Assembly (NCBI RefSeq): GCF_004664715.2
Contig: NC_051075.1
Coordinates: 37,719,958-37,783,957 of the forward strand
From: Peromyscus leucopus
Taxonomy: Eukaryota > Chordata > Mammalia > Rodentia > Cricetidae
Direction: 5' to 3'
Length of the DNA: 64,000 bases
This document shows, in pieces, positions 22,280 through 33,373 of the stretch. The position numbers were made by a program, and so were the translations under genes. A model generated the notes under the pieces. The model was not told where the DNA came from and made no database searches. It was given only the letters and a program-made list of their open reading frames with translations. Position 1 is the first letter of the stretch; every line of letters begins with the position of its first letter.

Positions 22280-23465
22280 TTCTTGCTTCATAGAAACTGG
22301 GGTCTCACAAAACGTCCTGTTGTCCTAAATGGAATCAGGAAAGTGCTTCTGTCCTGAAAAGATCAAGTGGCATGTTCTCTCTTATGCCGAAGGGAGCAAA
22401 AGTCTCCTGTATGGAGGAAAGAACTGTCCACTCCCAGTACCCCCCAATCCTCCTGCATGGCAGTGGCTCTTCTCACAGTCACTGTCACAGCCTGACCGCT
22501 CCTCTGTGGATATTCATGACGTTTACAGCCAGCCACAGATAGCTCTAGGGTGGGAGGAAACTCAGCTGTTTCCTCCACAGGGTAGTCAAATGATTCCGCT
22601 CGAAGGGCCCAGTGGGCTCCTGTGAAGATCAAGGCTGGTGTTGGCTCCCTGGAGGGTGAGGTAGGGATTATGGACCACACTGAAGTCCAACTCAGAATTT
22701 GTGGGCTATTTAAACCCCTCAGACCAAACCCTCTTCCTTTTATGTGCAATGATGTTCCAGATTTTGCACAGCTGTAGCCATGCAGCCCCGAGATAAAGGC
22801 ATTCCGCACAGGGCAGATGCTGCTCTAGAGTCTCCCCAAAGGAGGAGATTTGGGGTAACTGTCTGGTTGGATGTCAGCGCTGATGAAAATGTCTTGCATT
22901 TACCCATAACATAGGGTGTTCTAATCACGTGGCTATCTGCTGCAGCTCTGGATGTCTGCCGTTGAAGACAATTCCACTGTTCAGTCCTTCAGTGTCTGTA
23001 ACCACAGGCTTCCAAGCAGAACAACGTGGGAGGAAGTGTCTGCACGATCAAGACAGAATTGTCTTCACGAAAGCAGCGGCCTGTGGTGTCTAAGCGAGGT
23101 TACCCTTCTCTGTATTTGCCCAGAGGGTCCGTTTCTCTGGGTGCTTGAGAGGGAACCGCCAAGTCCTGACCCGAGCCCCTGCCAACCTTGTCCCAACCTC
23201 TACCTTGGCCCCTGGCCTCTTTGCTGGGTACAGCCGTTTCCACCACCACCACCTCATCAGCACCACACTGCTTCACAGCTCGGGGAGTCTGCAGAGGAGT
23301 CGGGGTGGGCGAGAGTTCTGAGGAGAACATCTGAGCCTGCAGGATACAGATAGGGCACCTACTTAGAAGGATGACTCCATTCAAAGTTGGGGGCATACAT
23401 AGTTTCAGCACAAGAAAACAATGATGCCATAAGGTAGGTTAGTCAGGTAAGTTTGGCTATAAGTA
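22280..23465. other. Gene-free interval
   Basis: Overlapping frames of up to 148 codons on both strands, none with a recognisable domain. No clear repeat. Confidence 0.4.
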
Positions 23466-23471
23466 AATTGA

Positions 23472-23533
23472 AGAAGGAGGAGGGGAAGGAGGAGGAGGAG
23501 GAGGAGGAGGAGGAGGAGGAGGAGGAGGAGGAG
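23472..23533. repeat. (GGA)n microsatellite
   Basis: GGAGGA triplets, about 60 bp, preceded by GAAGAAGGAGGAGGGGAA. The minus frame reads as poly-Leu and is not a gene. Confidence 0.95.
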
Positions 23534-23589
23534 AAAAGGCAGCAGGAAAAGAACTGTGGACCACTCCTGAGGAACAACACCCAAGGTTG

Positions 23590-24180
23590 ACCTCAGACTT
23601 TCACATGAACACACACATAACACCCCTGCCCTCCATGCATACATGAACACCCATTCCCATAGATACATAAACATCCATCTCCTCACACATACATGAACAC
23701 CCATCCCCATAGATACATAAACATCCATCTCCTCACACATACATGAACACCCATTCCCAATAGATACATGAACATCCATCCCCCATACATACATGAACAC
23801 CCATCTCCTCACACATACATGAACATCTGCCCCACACACATACATGAACATCCATCCCCCATACATACATGAACATCTATCCCCATAGATACATAAACAT
23901 CCATCTCCTCACACATACATGAACACCCATCCCCATAGATACATAAACATCCATCCCCCATACATACATAAACATCCATCTCCTCACACATACATGAACA
24001 CCCATCCCCACACATACATGAACATCCATCCCCCATGCATACATGAACATCCATCTCCTCACACATACATGAACATCCATCCCACACATATATATGAACA
24101 TCTGTCCCTCACACATACATGAACATCCATCCCACACATATATATGAACATCTGTCCCTCACACATACATGAACATCCAT
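23590..24180. repeat. Minisatellite with roughly 25-bp units
   Basis: Units of the form CATACATGAACATCCATCC plus CCATA/CTCCTCACA, with AGATACATAAACATCC variants alternating in a higher-order 50-bp pattern. There are roughly 23 units. Apparent proteins rich in Met, Val, Cys and His on the minus strand are read-outs of this array. Confidence 0.92.
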
Positions 24181-24184
24181 TCCC

Positions 24185-26980
24185 CCCATCCTCCAAAGGA
24201 TTAGCAAAACTTGCTTTATCAGTCCCCTCACATGGGATCCAGTACTCACCTATGGACTAATGAACTGATGCTTGCTGGGTAGTTTTAGGGTTCTGGAACT
24301 CAGACTCTGGGAGAGAGTCTTTGGCACTTAGCAGGCAGGAGAGTAAAAACACTCCCCCATGTTCTTTTGTCTCTCATATTGGAAGGGGGGAGATCAGCTA
24401 GATATCAATTTTTAATTCCTTTTGATGGTGGTGAACCAGAAGAGGCAACTGCCAGAACTCTTGTCCATTTTTGTATTCGTATTTATTGGTAATTAATCTT
24501 CCATGTTAGTCTGTAAGCCACCAGGCTGCTGATCGTCCTTTAAGTGAAGGTATATTTGCCCAGGAACCCGAGACAGACAGCATCAAACCCAGTCATTAAT
24601 AAATAATATCAATACTGTGCAGAGAAAAAACAACCTAACTTCAGAGAAGAGCTCTCACATCTGTGATCTCACTTGACACTACATATTATTATTATTTTAA
24701 AACTTCTCTCTAGGGGCAGGCTGTTCCAAGCCAGAGGTGCCAGGCCCAGGGAAGATAAGGAACACAGCCTCAGGCTGACTGACATCAGAGTTCAGGCAGT
24801 CCACTGGGGGATGTCCCCTGGGCTCTCCTCCTGCCTGTTTAAAAACTAAAGGCAGAGATGAGAAACTGTACTAATTTCCAGCTGTGCCAGAGCTCACACA
24901 CTCCAGCTGTGCTGGGGTGGGGGAGGGAGAGGAGGGTGAGTGGAGGAGAATGGGGGGAGGGGAACTGCCTTCCTTTCAGGACTGTCTTCTGTGATGGTCT
25001 GAAAAAGGGGAATAGATTCATCTGCCCCAATGCCAGGTAGACCAGTTTCCTGGTTGGAAACTCTGTATTGACCAATTCTGCTTGCTTTCTCTACAGTCTG
25101 GATTTTTTTGTCTTCTCCATGTTTTCATGTGTGTGGTTTCATTTTCAGGAACTCTTTTTTTTTTTTTTCCTTCAGAGTCTTATCTAATCTTTTACCTTTC
25201 CAGCTAAATTGCTTCTAGGTAATAACCCTAAGGCTGGCTTAGGTTAACTCTGGACTTATTAGCTGTTTTAAAAAGCAAAGCAAAGCAAAACAAACCCCAA
25301 CAAAACCCAAAACAAAATGAAGTAGAAGTCAAGGGGGGAAAAAATCGTCCCTGTGGGTGACTTCCTACTTCCCTGTCATGTCCTAAAGTCAACTATAGGG
25401 TTTTCCCTCATAGGAATCTAGGTCTGTACCACCTTCCCCCGGAGCATCTCTTATCAGGACACCTGTGTGTGCAGATGGGATGTGGATGGACCAGGAGCTG
25501 TAAGCCTTCCATCCTGATTACTCATGACACAAACAGGGAGTGCCTACCTCACACGTGAGAAACCACTGGATTCTGCTCTTCTCAAGGGCAAGTAGAGGAA
25601 GCAGTGTCGTAGCCCTGCCCAGTGACCAGATGCAGGTCGCTTTCTTGCCAGGTTCTGAAGGCCTCTGATGAGGAGCCCCGCCTTGCCGCCTCCCATGAAT
25701 CAGTCCACCCCGCGCTCTGTCCCCTGTGCCGTGGGGCCAAGGGAATGCGGCGTACCTTCCACCATTGGGTCCTGCGTGGATCTCAGTTTCCTTTATGTAA
25801 ACCCAGAGTAAACTCAATGATTATTTACGCCTATCTCCCAGCTTTAGCATTCTATGGGATCCCTTGGGAAGCCATTTTAAATTATCTTCCATCTCGGAGG
25901 CTGTTCCTAAGCAACAGAGTGGTACCTCCCTTTAATCCTTTCCTGACCTCTTCCGCCTACGAAGGTATTTCTTATTGAGCCTGTGGGAATGTGTATTACC
26001 TGTTACATTTGCTTTTATGACTTGGTGCTGACTCTTGAGTTGTTGTTCAGCTTTTCATATGTGCTAGTCCTCTGTATAAAATTAGAGCTCCTAAAGCTGG
26101 ATACTATATATAGAATACGCTAAAAAAAAAATACCCACCAAATAAATAAATATCACAGAAGGACATAACCCCATCCTATCTAGTGGGGATACTGGACGGA
26201 GAGAGACAGAAGAATAGAGATGAACACTCCTTGTTGAGGTCTTTGAAATTAATGATGCTGTTCTTTGAGATAAGAGACGAGATCTGGCAAGTGGGTCGGG
26301 AGTGTGGAGAGCAGCAGGCCTCTCTCACAGTTCCCTCTGGCTGTTGAAGAACACTGGCCAAGGGAAGATTTTGAGACATGAAATTCTGGCCAAAGTAGAG
26401 TGTTTTACTGTGCTTAAGCCCACCGCTTCCCAAATGATTGAAGATAGCTTTTGAAATCCTTGTATAAACAACAGGAGGAGAAGTCGAGCTGGGAAGGGAC
26501 AGTGGAATATAACTTGCCTTTTGGGAGGACCTGGGAATGGGACGTTGTCCCAGGGCTTCCGACTGCGCCGCACCAGTGGCTCCAGAATAATTAACATAAA
26601 GAGTAGCTGTAGGACCTCAAACAAGGAGACCAGAGAGGCGTGGGGGGGAACAGCTCTGGGCTTTAATGGGGTAGCCCTTCCATAGACAGCACCCTGTCAT
26701 CTCCCCTCATGAAATAACAAGGGGAACTGATGTGGGGGGGGCACATGATGGAATATGAAGAGCTCATTGGAAGGAAAAGCACTTGAGCACATCCAGTTTC
26801 AGCTCAAAGGGACCCAGGACCTCATGACTTCTCAAAGAAACCGCCCCTCTAGCTACCCGGAAGCCCGCATGAGCTCTCAGCACTGAGTCCACAAGACTGA
26901 CCCAACTTTCACCCTCGAACTTAGAAGGTATATTGTCCTCAACGTGTGCAAAAACGATATGAAACTTCATCATAAAAATC
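24185..26980. other. Gene-free interval
   Basis: 2.8 kb with no clear SINE. It holds a G-rich stretch (24905-24965), a poly(T) run near 25157 and an A/C-rich stretch at 25270-25315. No exon-like or RNA-gene signal was recognised. Confidence 0.4.
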
Positions 26981-26988
26981 TAAATGTT

Positions 26989-27165
26989 GGGGTGTTGGAG
27001 AGATGGCTCAGCAGCTAAGAGTACTGGCTGTTCCTTCAGAGGACCCAGGTTCAATTCCCAGCACCCGCATGGCAGCTCACAACTGTCGGTAACTCCAGTT
27101 CCAGGGGCCCTGATACCTTCACGCCAGTGCACATAAAATAAAGTTAAATAAATTAAAAACAAAAC
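26989..27165 (+). mobile_element. B2/B3 SINE
   Basis: GTTGGAGAGATGGCTCAGCA, GACCCAGGTTCAATTCCCAG, ACTCCAGTTCCAGGGGCCC and CACATAAAATAAAGTTAAAT. Confidence 0.92.
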
Positions 27166-27784
27166 AAACTAAGAAAACCTAAATTTGTGAGTTCCTTCAC
27201 TTGTTCCCTATCTCCCGTGGCTGGCCTTTAATGTCCCCTTAATATTTCAGTAGCATCAAATTCTTAAATTCCTTTGTGCATGGGAAGCTCAGAGAGTGTG
27301 GAAAGGAGAGCGAGGTATGATGCTTCCGGCTGTGCTGGTGGGATTGTATACTGGTGAGGCTTCCTAAAAACTCAATACTGGTTTATCCAAAGGTATTCCT
27401 TAGCATCTCATTGCCGAGGCAAACACCGGACACCAGTAGCCTAGGGCCAGAAGGATTCATTTCGGCTCACAGCTTTGAGGATGCAGCCCCTCATGGTGGG
27501 GGAGTGAGAACAGCTTTAGCTATGGCAGCCGCTCACCCTGAGTCTGCAGTCAGGAAGCAGAGAGAGATGGGTTCCGGTGTTCTTCTGTCTGCGTTCTCCT
27601 TTTTATTTGGTCTGAGACTCACCCCTCCAGCCCAGGGAATGGTGGCGCCCCGTGTTCAGGGTGGGTCTTCCCTCCTCTGAAAATGCCTTCAGAGAAATGC
27701 CTCGAGGTGTGTCTTTCAGGTAATTCTAAACCCTGTCAAACTGACGGCTATTTTAGGCCCTCGGTTGTGGACTCTCTGTTACTT

Positions 27785-28030
27785 CCCTTATATTCAAGAG
27801 AAATGAAAATATGTGAGTATATAAAACCATATACCCAAATGACCATAGCCACATTACTTAGACTAACCAAAATACGAAATCCATTAGCTGAAGCACCAAT
27901 AAGCACAATATGGTATAGCCACACAGTGGGACATTATTCAGTCATGAAAAGAATTAAAAGCATTATATTAAGGAAGAAAAGCCAGGCTTGAAAGTCCATA
28001 TAGTGTGTGATTTCATTTACATGCGACCAG
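27785..28030 (+). mobile_element. Old L1 (L1M-type) 3' UTR, left part
   Basis: AGAAATGAAAATATGTG, AGCACAATATGGTATAGCC, GGGACATTATTCAGTCATGA, AAAAGAATTAAAAGCATTAT and GAAAGTCCATATAGTGTGTG follow the order of mammalian L1M 3' UTR ('tggaatattattcagccataaaaaggaat'). Confidence 0.75.
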
Positions 28031-28377
28031 AAAGCTCACTCTTTCCCTCTGCCACTGTAACCTGAAATACTAGAAATTGGTTAATTTTATCCCTAAACTC
28101 ATTTTTCCTGCCATCAATTAATCCAGAAATGCCAGAAACAAGTCAGTGTTATTATCATTATTTTCCTCATTTTTCCACAAATTATCCAAGTTTTACATAC
28201 ACAGTCAGCAAGTCTTTTCACTATTTCTAAACGTGGGCTCTCAGTGGTCTCCATACTCCAGGTGAATCTTTAGTGACTGTAGGTGCCAGTGGATTGGAAA
28301 GTCTGTTTCAGATGCTTTAAAAATTCATCTCTAAACTTCTGATGCTCTAGAGCTACTTCTGGACCCCAAATATCTGT

Positions 28378-28455
28378 ATTAGTCAGGGCTCTCTGGAGGA
28401 ACAGAACTGATAGAATTTATATCTATATCTATATCTATATAGATATAGATAGATA

Positions 28456-28506
<51 letters not shown>

Positions 28507-28850
28507 TGTGTTCACAGGCTGTGGCCCAGCTAGTCCAACAATGGATGTCTACCAATAGAAAGTCCAAGAACCCAGTAGTAAAAATCTCAGCTGATCTCCA
28601 GCATGCATCCAAATCCCAAAGAAGTAGGCTCTAACACCAGTGGAGTGAGAGTTGAGGGCAGGCAGGCAAAGTGCAAAAATCTTTCTTTCATGTCCTTCAT
28701 ACAGGCTGCCATGAGAAAGTGTGGCCCAGATTAAAGGTGGGTCTTCATAAATAATCCAGTTAACTACAGATCCCTCACAGGTGAGCCCAGCAGCTTGGAT
28801 TTTTAGTTAATTCCAGATGTAATCGAGTTGACAATCCATCTCAGTGAACA
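28378..28850. mobile_element. Interspersed repeat inserted between two L1M parts
   Basis: Starts GTATTAGTCAGGGCTCTCTG GAG in sense; includes CTGTGGCCCAGCTAGTCC, AATCCCAAAGAAGTAGGCTC, GTGTGGCCCAGATTAAAGG and TTAATTCCAGATGTAATCG. I recognise it as a common rodent repeat but cannot name it. A (TATC)n-(TG)n tract lies within it. Confidence 0.6.
28418..28511. repeat. (TATATC)n-(TG)n microsatellite
   Basis: TATATC hexamers, a short palindromic TATAGATATAGA section, then a TG tract. Confidence 0.96.
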
Positions 28851-28879
28851 AGTGGTAATAGGTACAAGGATCCTTTTGG

Positions 28880-29010
28880 GGTGTTGCTAATGTTCTATGT
28901 TTAAATGATGGTGATAGCTGTTCAATTGTGAGCATAGAATGACTGAGCTGTATTGTTTAAAATGGTGAATATCATGGCTTAGGAATTACATGTCCATAAA
29001 GCCATGTTTA
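28880..29010 (+). mobile_element. Old L1 (L1M-type) 3' UTR, right part
   Basis: GGGGTGTTGCTAATGTTCTA, ATGGTGATAGCTGTTCAATT, GAGCTGTATTGTTTAAAATG and GGTGAATATCATGGC match the L1M terminal blocks, in the same orientation as 27785-28030. Confidence 0.72.
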
Positions 29011-29357
29011 AAGAAGAAAATGTGAGCGTGCCAGATGCTTCCTTCTCAAGGTAAAGTACTCTCAGGGTGACAGAAAACCAGCCATGGTTTGCTGGTTCCG
29101 TGGCTATAAATGCTCCATCGCCAGATGTTTACCTCTGCAGCTGGCAGGCAGCCAGGAGACAGCAGCATCTCCTTTTGTTCAGAGTAATTGTAGGTGGGCA
29201 GAATTATCTCCAGCTGAGATTCTCTTTCCTGATGGGACATCTTGGTCTCTGCTGTGTCTGCACCAGTGACTCTGTCTCGACATCCACAGGACACATCACA
29301 GGATTTGTTTATTTGTGTTGTTTATGTGTGTGCATTGCTAATGACACTAGAAGTCAG

Positions 29358-29445
29358 CTTGGGCTGGGTGCAGCTCCATGGTAGAGTGCTTACCTAGCCT
29401 GCACCGTGAGTCTGGGTCAGTCCTCAGCCCAGCACCGGGTAGGGA
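29358..29445 (+). mobile_element. ID element
   Basis: GGGCTGGGTGCAGCTCCATG, GTAGAGTGCTTACCTAGCC, then GTGAGTCTGGGTCAGTCC: BC1-like tRNA-Ala-derived ID SINE, diverged. Confidence 0.75.
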
Positions 29446-29711
29446 TCGGGTTTGCTGAGATGTAATATACATGCAGCCAGATGCACTCTTGACAGATGTT
29501 CAGGTCTGGGAGCATTTGGTAGGCCACCACGATCTCTCCTTCTGCTAACCCCGCTCTCCACCCCCAGACCTCTGATTCTCTGATATAATTTCTGATGCCA
29601 AGCACTTTTTAATTCCTGTTCTATATTTTTATGACTCCTTCTAAGATAGATCTCCCTACCAGGACCCAGTGTGATGTTTGATGCCTACAAGTAAAATAAG
29701 GAATCATTTTT

Positions 29712-29865
29712 TTTTTTAATTATTTTATTTTATGTGCTTTGGCATTTTGCCTGCATGTATGTCTGTGTGAGGGTGTCAGATCTTGGAGTAACAGACAGCG
29801 GTGAGCTGCCATGTGGGTGCTGGGAATTGAACCTGGGTCCTCTGGAAGAGCAGTCAGAAGGTAGC
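29712..29865 (-). mobile_element. B3/B2 SINE (antisense)
   Basis: A TTATTTTATTTTATGTG tail, GTCTGTGTGAGGGTGTCAGA, GGGAATTGAACCTGGGTCC and TCTGGAAGAGCAGTCAG. Confidence 0.9.
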
Positions 29866-29902
29866 AGTCTCTAACTTCTAAAATGTGCCGTTTGAAAAGG
29901 GG

Positions 29903-30040
29903 GTGGCCATGGTGGGGCATGCCTGCCATTTCAGTACTTAGAGGTAGAGGCAGCAGGAGGGTCAGGAGGTCACGACTAACCTGGAAAAAAGGAAACTGTG
30001 TGTGCGTGTGTCTGTCTGTCTGTCTGTCTGTCTGTCTAGG
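29903..30040 (+). mobile_element. B4-like SINE ending in (GTCT)n
   Basis: GGGTGGCCATGGTGGGGCA, GCCTGCCATTTCAGTAC, GAGGTAGAGGCAGCAGGAGG, then a GTCT tetranucleotide tract at 30009-30038. Confidence 0.7.
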
Positions 30041-30245
30041 GTAGAGAATGCCTCTCCCAGAGCACTGATCTACAGATCTTACCAAGAAAAGAACACCCTG
30101 ATTTCCGGCTATAGATACTTTGCTGGTCACTTCAAACATTTCCCCAGAAGTTGGCCTTGGTCTTGATCAGCTAAGGCCAGGCCTCTGTCCTCTCAACCTG
30201 GAAATAAAATCTGGGGGTCCTCCAAGGCTAACTGGTTATTGTGGG

Positions 30246-31114
30246 ACATTTGGACACCGTGTGAAGATGTATTGCTGTGATTGGTGTAATAAAAGGCTGA
30301 GAGGCCAAAGCTAGGCTGGAGAGCATAGACATGTAGGCTTTCTTCGGGGCCACTAGCCAGCACCTAAATCATGACATAGAGACTTATTATCAGTTATCAA
30401 GGCTTGGCCTTATCTTTTGCTCGTTTCTTGCTAGCTCTCATTACTTAACCTGTTTCTCTTCATCTACCTTTTGCCTTGGGACTTTTTTACCTTTTTTTTT
30501 ATTCTGTGTATCTTACTTTTCTATTTCCTCCATGTCTGTCTACCTGGTGGCTGGCTGGCTTCTGGCCCCAGGCATCTCCCTCTCTTTCTCCCTCAATCTC
30601 TTCTCTCGTTTTCTTCTCCTACTTATTCTCTCTGCATGCCAGCCCAGACTAGCCCTTTCTTTCTTAGCTATTGGCTGTTCAGCTTTTTAGTAGACCAATC
30701 AGGTGCCTTAGGCAGGCAAGGTGAAACAGTAACACGTCTTTACATAATTAAACAAATGCAGCATAAACAAATGTAACTCACCTTTACATAGTTAAAGTAA
30801 CATTCCACAATATAAATGTAACACATCCGTGCCTAGTTAAAGCAATATTCCACAACATGGGGCAGGACTTCTGGGAAGAGAGAGAACTCTGGGAGGAAGA
30901 AGGGCAGAGCCACCAGCCAGACATGGAGGAAGCAGGATGGGCAGTATAGAGATGAGGTATCGTGCCAGAACACAGATTTTAAAAATATGGGTAATTTTAG
31001 TTACGTGAACTCGTTAGGAACAAGCCTAAGCTATAGGCTGAGCTATCACAATGAATAAGATGTCTCGGTGTCATTATTTGGGAGCTGGCGGTTCTGAAGA
31101 AAAAGTAAGATTAC
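30246..31114. mobile_element. Family B LTR (inverted) split by a family A LTR
   Basis: The outer element resembles 63406-63722. Left part: GTGTGAAGATGTATTGCTGT, GTGATTGGTGTAATAAAAGG. Right part (from 30858): GGCAGGACTTCTGGGAAG, AGACATGGAGGAAGCAGG, then AATTTTAGTTACGTGAAC, AACAAGCCTAAGCTATAGG. The parts meet around 30332-30857, so the family A copy inserted later. Confidence 0.65.
30332..30857. mobile_element. Solo LTR-like repeat, family A (inner insertion)
   Basis: TGTAGGCTTTCTT start and CCACAACA end. It has AGCTATTGGCTGTTCAGC, TAGACCAATCAGGTGCC and AAACAAATGCAGCATAAAC. The last about 45 bp (ACACATC...CCACAACA) repeat the preceding end imperfectly. Confidence 0.7.
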
Positions 31115-31409
31115 AACCGGTCTTGGCTCCCTCTTCAGCTGGGTCTCTCTAGTGTCTCCAGCACCACAGGGCATGATCCGGAGGCTCATCCAGAGATGCC
31201 TTGACCAAATTCTCTGAAATTCCAGACCATCTTCACGGCCAACTCCTGGGGTAGAATCCCAGGAAGACTTCTCACCCACATGTGTGACCCTATGAACTCT
31301 CACCTGTCAGGCACCTCAGCCCAGTAATGAGGCAGCTGCAGACCGGCTGACACAGGCCCAGCCTAACCTGAGCCCTCTTTAATCTTGATGTGAATCAGAA
31401 GGTGAACAC

Positions 31410-31625
31410 CCTGGTCATGCAGGCCCACAATCTCACCTACTCTAGAGGCTGAGACAGAGAGATCACAAGCTCAGGCTCTGCAAGAGTGAATTCAAGGCCC
31501 CACCTGAGTCGTTTAGTGAGAGCTTACCTCAAGATTTAGACAGACAGGGGACCAGAGATGTGGCTCAGTGGTTGAATGCCTGCTTGGCACATGGAAGGCA
31601 GAGGTTCAAGCTCAGTATTGCCCCT
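31410..31625 (+). mobile_element. B4-like SINE fused to an ID-like unit
   Basis: B1/B4-type blocks (CTCTAGAGGCTGAGACAGAG, GAGATCACAAGCTCAGG) up to about 31545 are followed by ACCAGAGATGTGGCTCAGTG GTTGAATGCC, an ID-type tRNA head. B4 SINEs are known B1-ID composites. Confidence 0.6.
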
Positions 31626-31884
31626 GGAAGGAACTTGTAAGAGTAATTAAAAGAGGAAATGGACAGTCTGCCCTTGCCAGTTCTATGACGATTTAGTCCT
31701 CACAAGACCACCCCCTTCTTGATAGCTGCCTTTTCTTACAGACGGGTCTGTTTTCTCCAAGGGGAGGAGTCCCTGCACACTTTCTGGGGCTTCACAGTCA
31801 AAGACCACAGAGAACCTGAAGGGACCCTAGCCCACTCGAGCATGTGGCTCTGGCAGGCCTTGCCCTTCTTCCATTCCCTCTGCC

Positions 31885-32348
31885 TTGCTAAAAACCATTA
31901 GATTACATTCCTAAAGCTAGCCCCCAAGGTCTATTCCCTTCTTTGGCCACTTCCTCCTCCTGAGGCTGACCACCAAGGTCCAGCAACCAAAGTATTGAAG
32001 TCAGCAATCAGAAGCCCCCTTTGGTTCATGAATTAACATGCCCAATCAAAACTGAACACCTCATCCAAACATAGAGTTTCCCATTTTACCTTTATAAACA
32101 GCCAATTGCCAATGTCCCATGTCTGTGTCCTCTCTATCCAGAGGCAGTCAGTCCTTTGATCCTCTCTGGGACAAACATCCCTCCTACCCCTGTTCCCTTC
32201 CCCTTCTCCCTCACCCTCCATCTCCTGTCTTTGTCTCTTAATTCCTGCCCTCTGTCCCTCTGGGGCAAATAAATCTTTGTGCCAAATAAATCTTGGTCTT
32301 GGGGGTTCTGAGTCAATACAGAGCCTTTCAGAACCCACACCATAGAGA
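31885..32348 (+). mobile_element. LTR with TATA box and poly(A) signals
   Basis: Begins near TGCTAAAAACCATTAG and ends near CTTTCAGAACCCACA. It has TTTATAAA at 32091 (TATA-like), a C/T-rich stretch, and AATAAA at 32268 and 32285. This U3-R-U5 order is characteristic of a retroviral LTR, read on the + strand. No internal or coding region accompanies it, so it is a solo LTR. It lies about 0.9 kb upstream of the ABHD12B promoter region. Confidence 0.7.
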
Positions 32349-32644
32349 ATCACATTTGGCTTCTGGGAATGAGGCGCCTTGCTCCAGGAGGAAGCCTGGA
32401 TGCTGCTATCACACTGCATCTTTCTCCTCCTCATCCCCACTCTCTGGCCGGCCTGTGGCTCCCGCTCTTAAGAGCAAACCACTGAATGTAACCTGTACCA
32501 GGTGCCAGCCATCTCAAGGTGTCTGCTTCTTGGCACAAGGATGGGTTTGGCTATACACTGATAAGTAAACAAAACGCCAGAAAGATTTTCATTTTGGACA
32601 CATGGAGTAATTGTGTAGCTCATAATCCCCAGGGGCAGGTGACC

Positions 32645-32850
32645 CTTTTAAAAAAATTGTGTGTTATTTTATGTATGGGTGTCTTGACTGTATATGGGTC
32701 TAAGCACCACTTTTGTGCCCGGTGCTCACAGAGGCCATGAGATCCCCTGGAACTGGAGCTGTAGACTCTTGTGAGCTCAAGTGTGGGCTGTTGTCTGGAA
32801 AAGCAGCCAGTGCTCTTAGCCACCAAGCCATCTCTCCAGTCTCTCAACTG
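32645..32850 (-). mobile_element. B3/B2 SINE (antisense)
   Basis: TTATTTTATGTATGGGTGTC, GAGGCCATGAGATCCCCTGG, AACTGGAGCTGTAGACTC and CTTAGCCACCAAGCCATCTC. Confidence 0.88.
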
Positions 32851-33149
32851 AATCTTAATCAAAGGGAGCCAAAGGAACAGGCAGATCTTACAAAGCTGTG
32901 CCTCGCAAACTTACTGTCATGATTTTAAAAACAAAGTTCTGCTTTGTTCCGTGGGTCCAGCAAAGTCATGTACCTGCCAAAACCCGTGGGGATACATAAC
33001 GAAAACCAATGGAAAGTAAACATAAAACAAAATGGTACTTAGTTAATCTGTGCATCTATGTGTTATATGTTCTCTTTCTATTCTTCACCTGTGTGCCTGG
33101 GCATGAGATCAACCAGGGAGGAAGCCCCAGCCTCTGAGATGAGTGTGAC

Positions 33150-33278
33150 CTTGGGCGGGTGGCCAAGTTTCCCTCTGGGAGGTGGAAGAGGGCGGGAATC
33201 GGGGCGGCAGGGGAGGAGAGGATGAGCTTGGGCCACAGTGGCCAGTGACTGCTCCTTCAGCAGTGGCAGCACCTGGAG
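33150..33278 (+). promoter_or_regulatory. ABHD12B: Probable ABHD12B core promoter and 5' UTR
   Basis: Three Sp1-type GC boxes (GGGCGGG at 33153-33159 and 33190-33196, GGGGCGG at 33201-33207) lie 72-126 bp upstream of the start codon. No TATA box is seen. The transcription start cannot be fixed from sequence. GC content is locally raised, but this is not an extended CpG island. Confidence 0.5.
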
Positions 33279-33373
33279 ATGGATGCTAGGGACTGTGAGG
33301 CAGCCTCGGAGCCTGGGCCCCCTGCCTGTGCCTGCGCGGCCTCCTGGTGGGAAATGGTCCTGAGGAACCTGAG
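33279..33373 (+). CDS. ABHD12B: ABHD12B exon 1 (coding part, residues 1-32)
   Basis: Starts ATGGATGCTAGG (MDAR) and ends AACCTGAG before gtgagtg; phase 2 at its end. It encodes a Cys/Ala/Pro-rich N-terminus ending [10 protein letters not shown]. This N-terminus is not part of the hydrolase fold and is the least conserved section. The 5' UTR boundary is unknown. Confidence 0.9.

Noticed and set aside
23590..24180. CRISPR-like repeat array
   Set aside because: Units follow each other directly without unique spacers, and the DNA is mammalian. It is a minisatellite.
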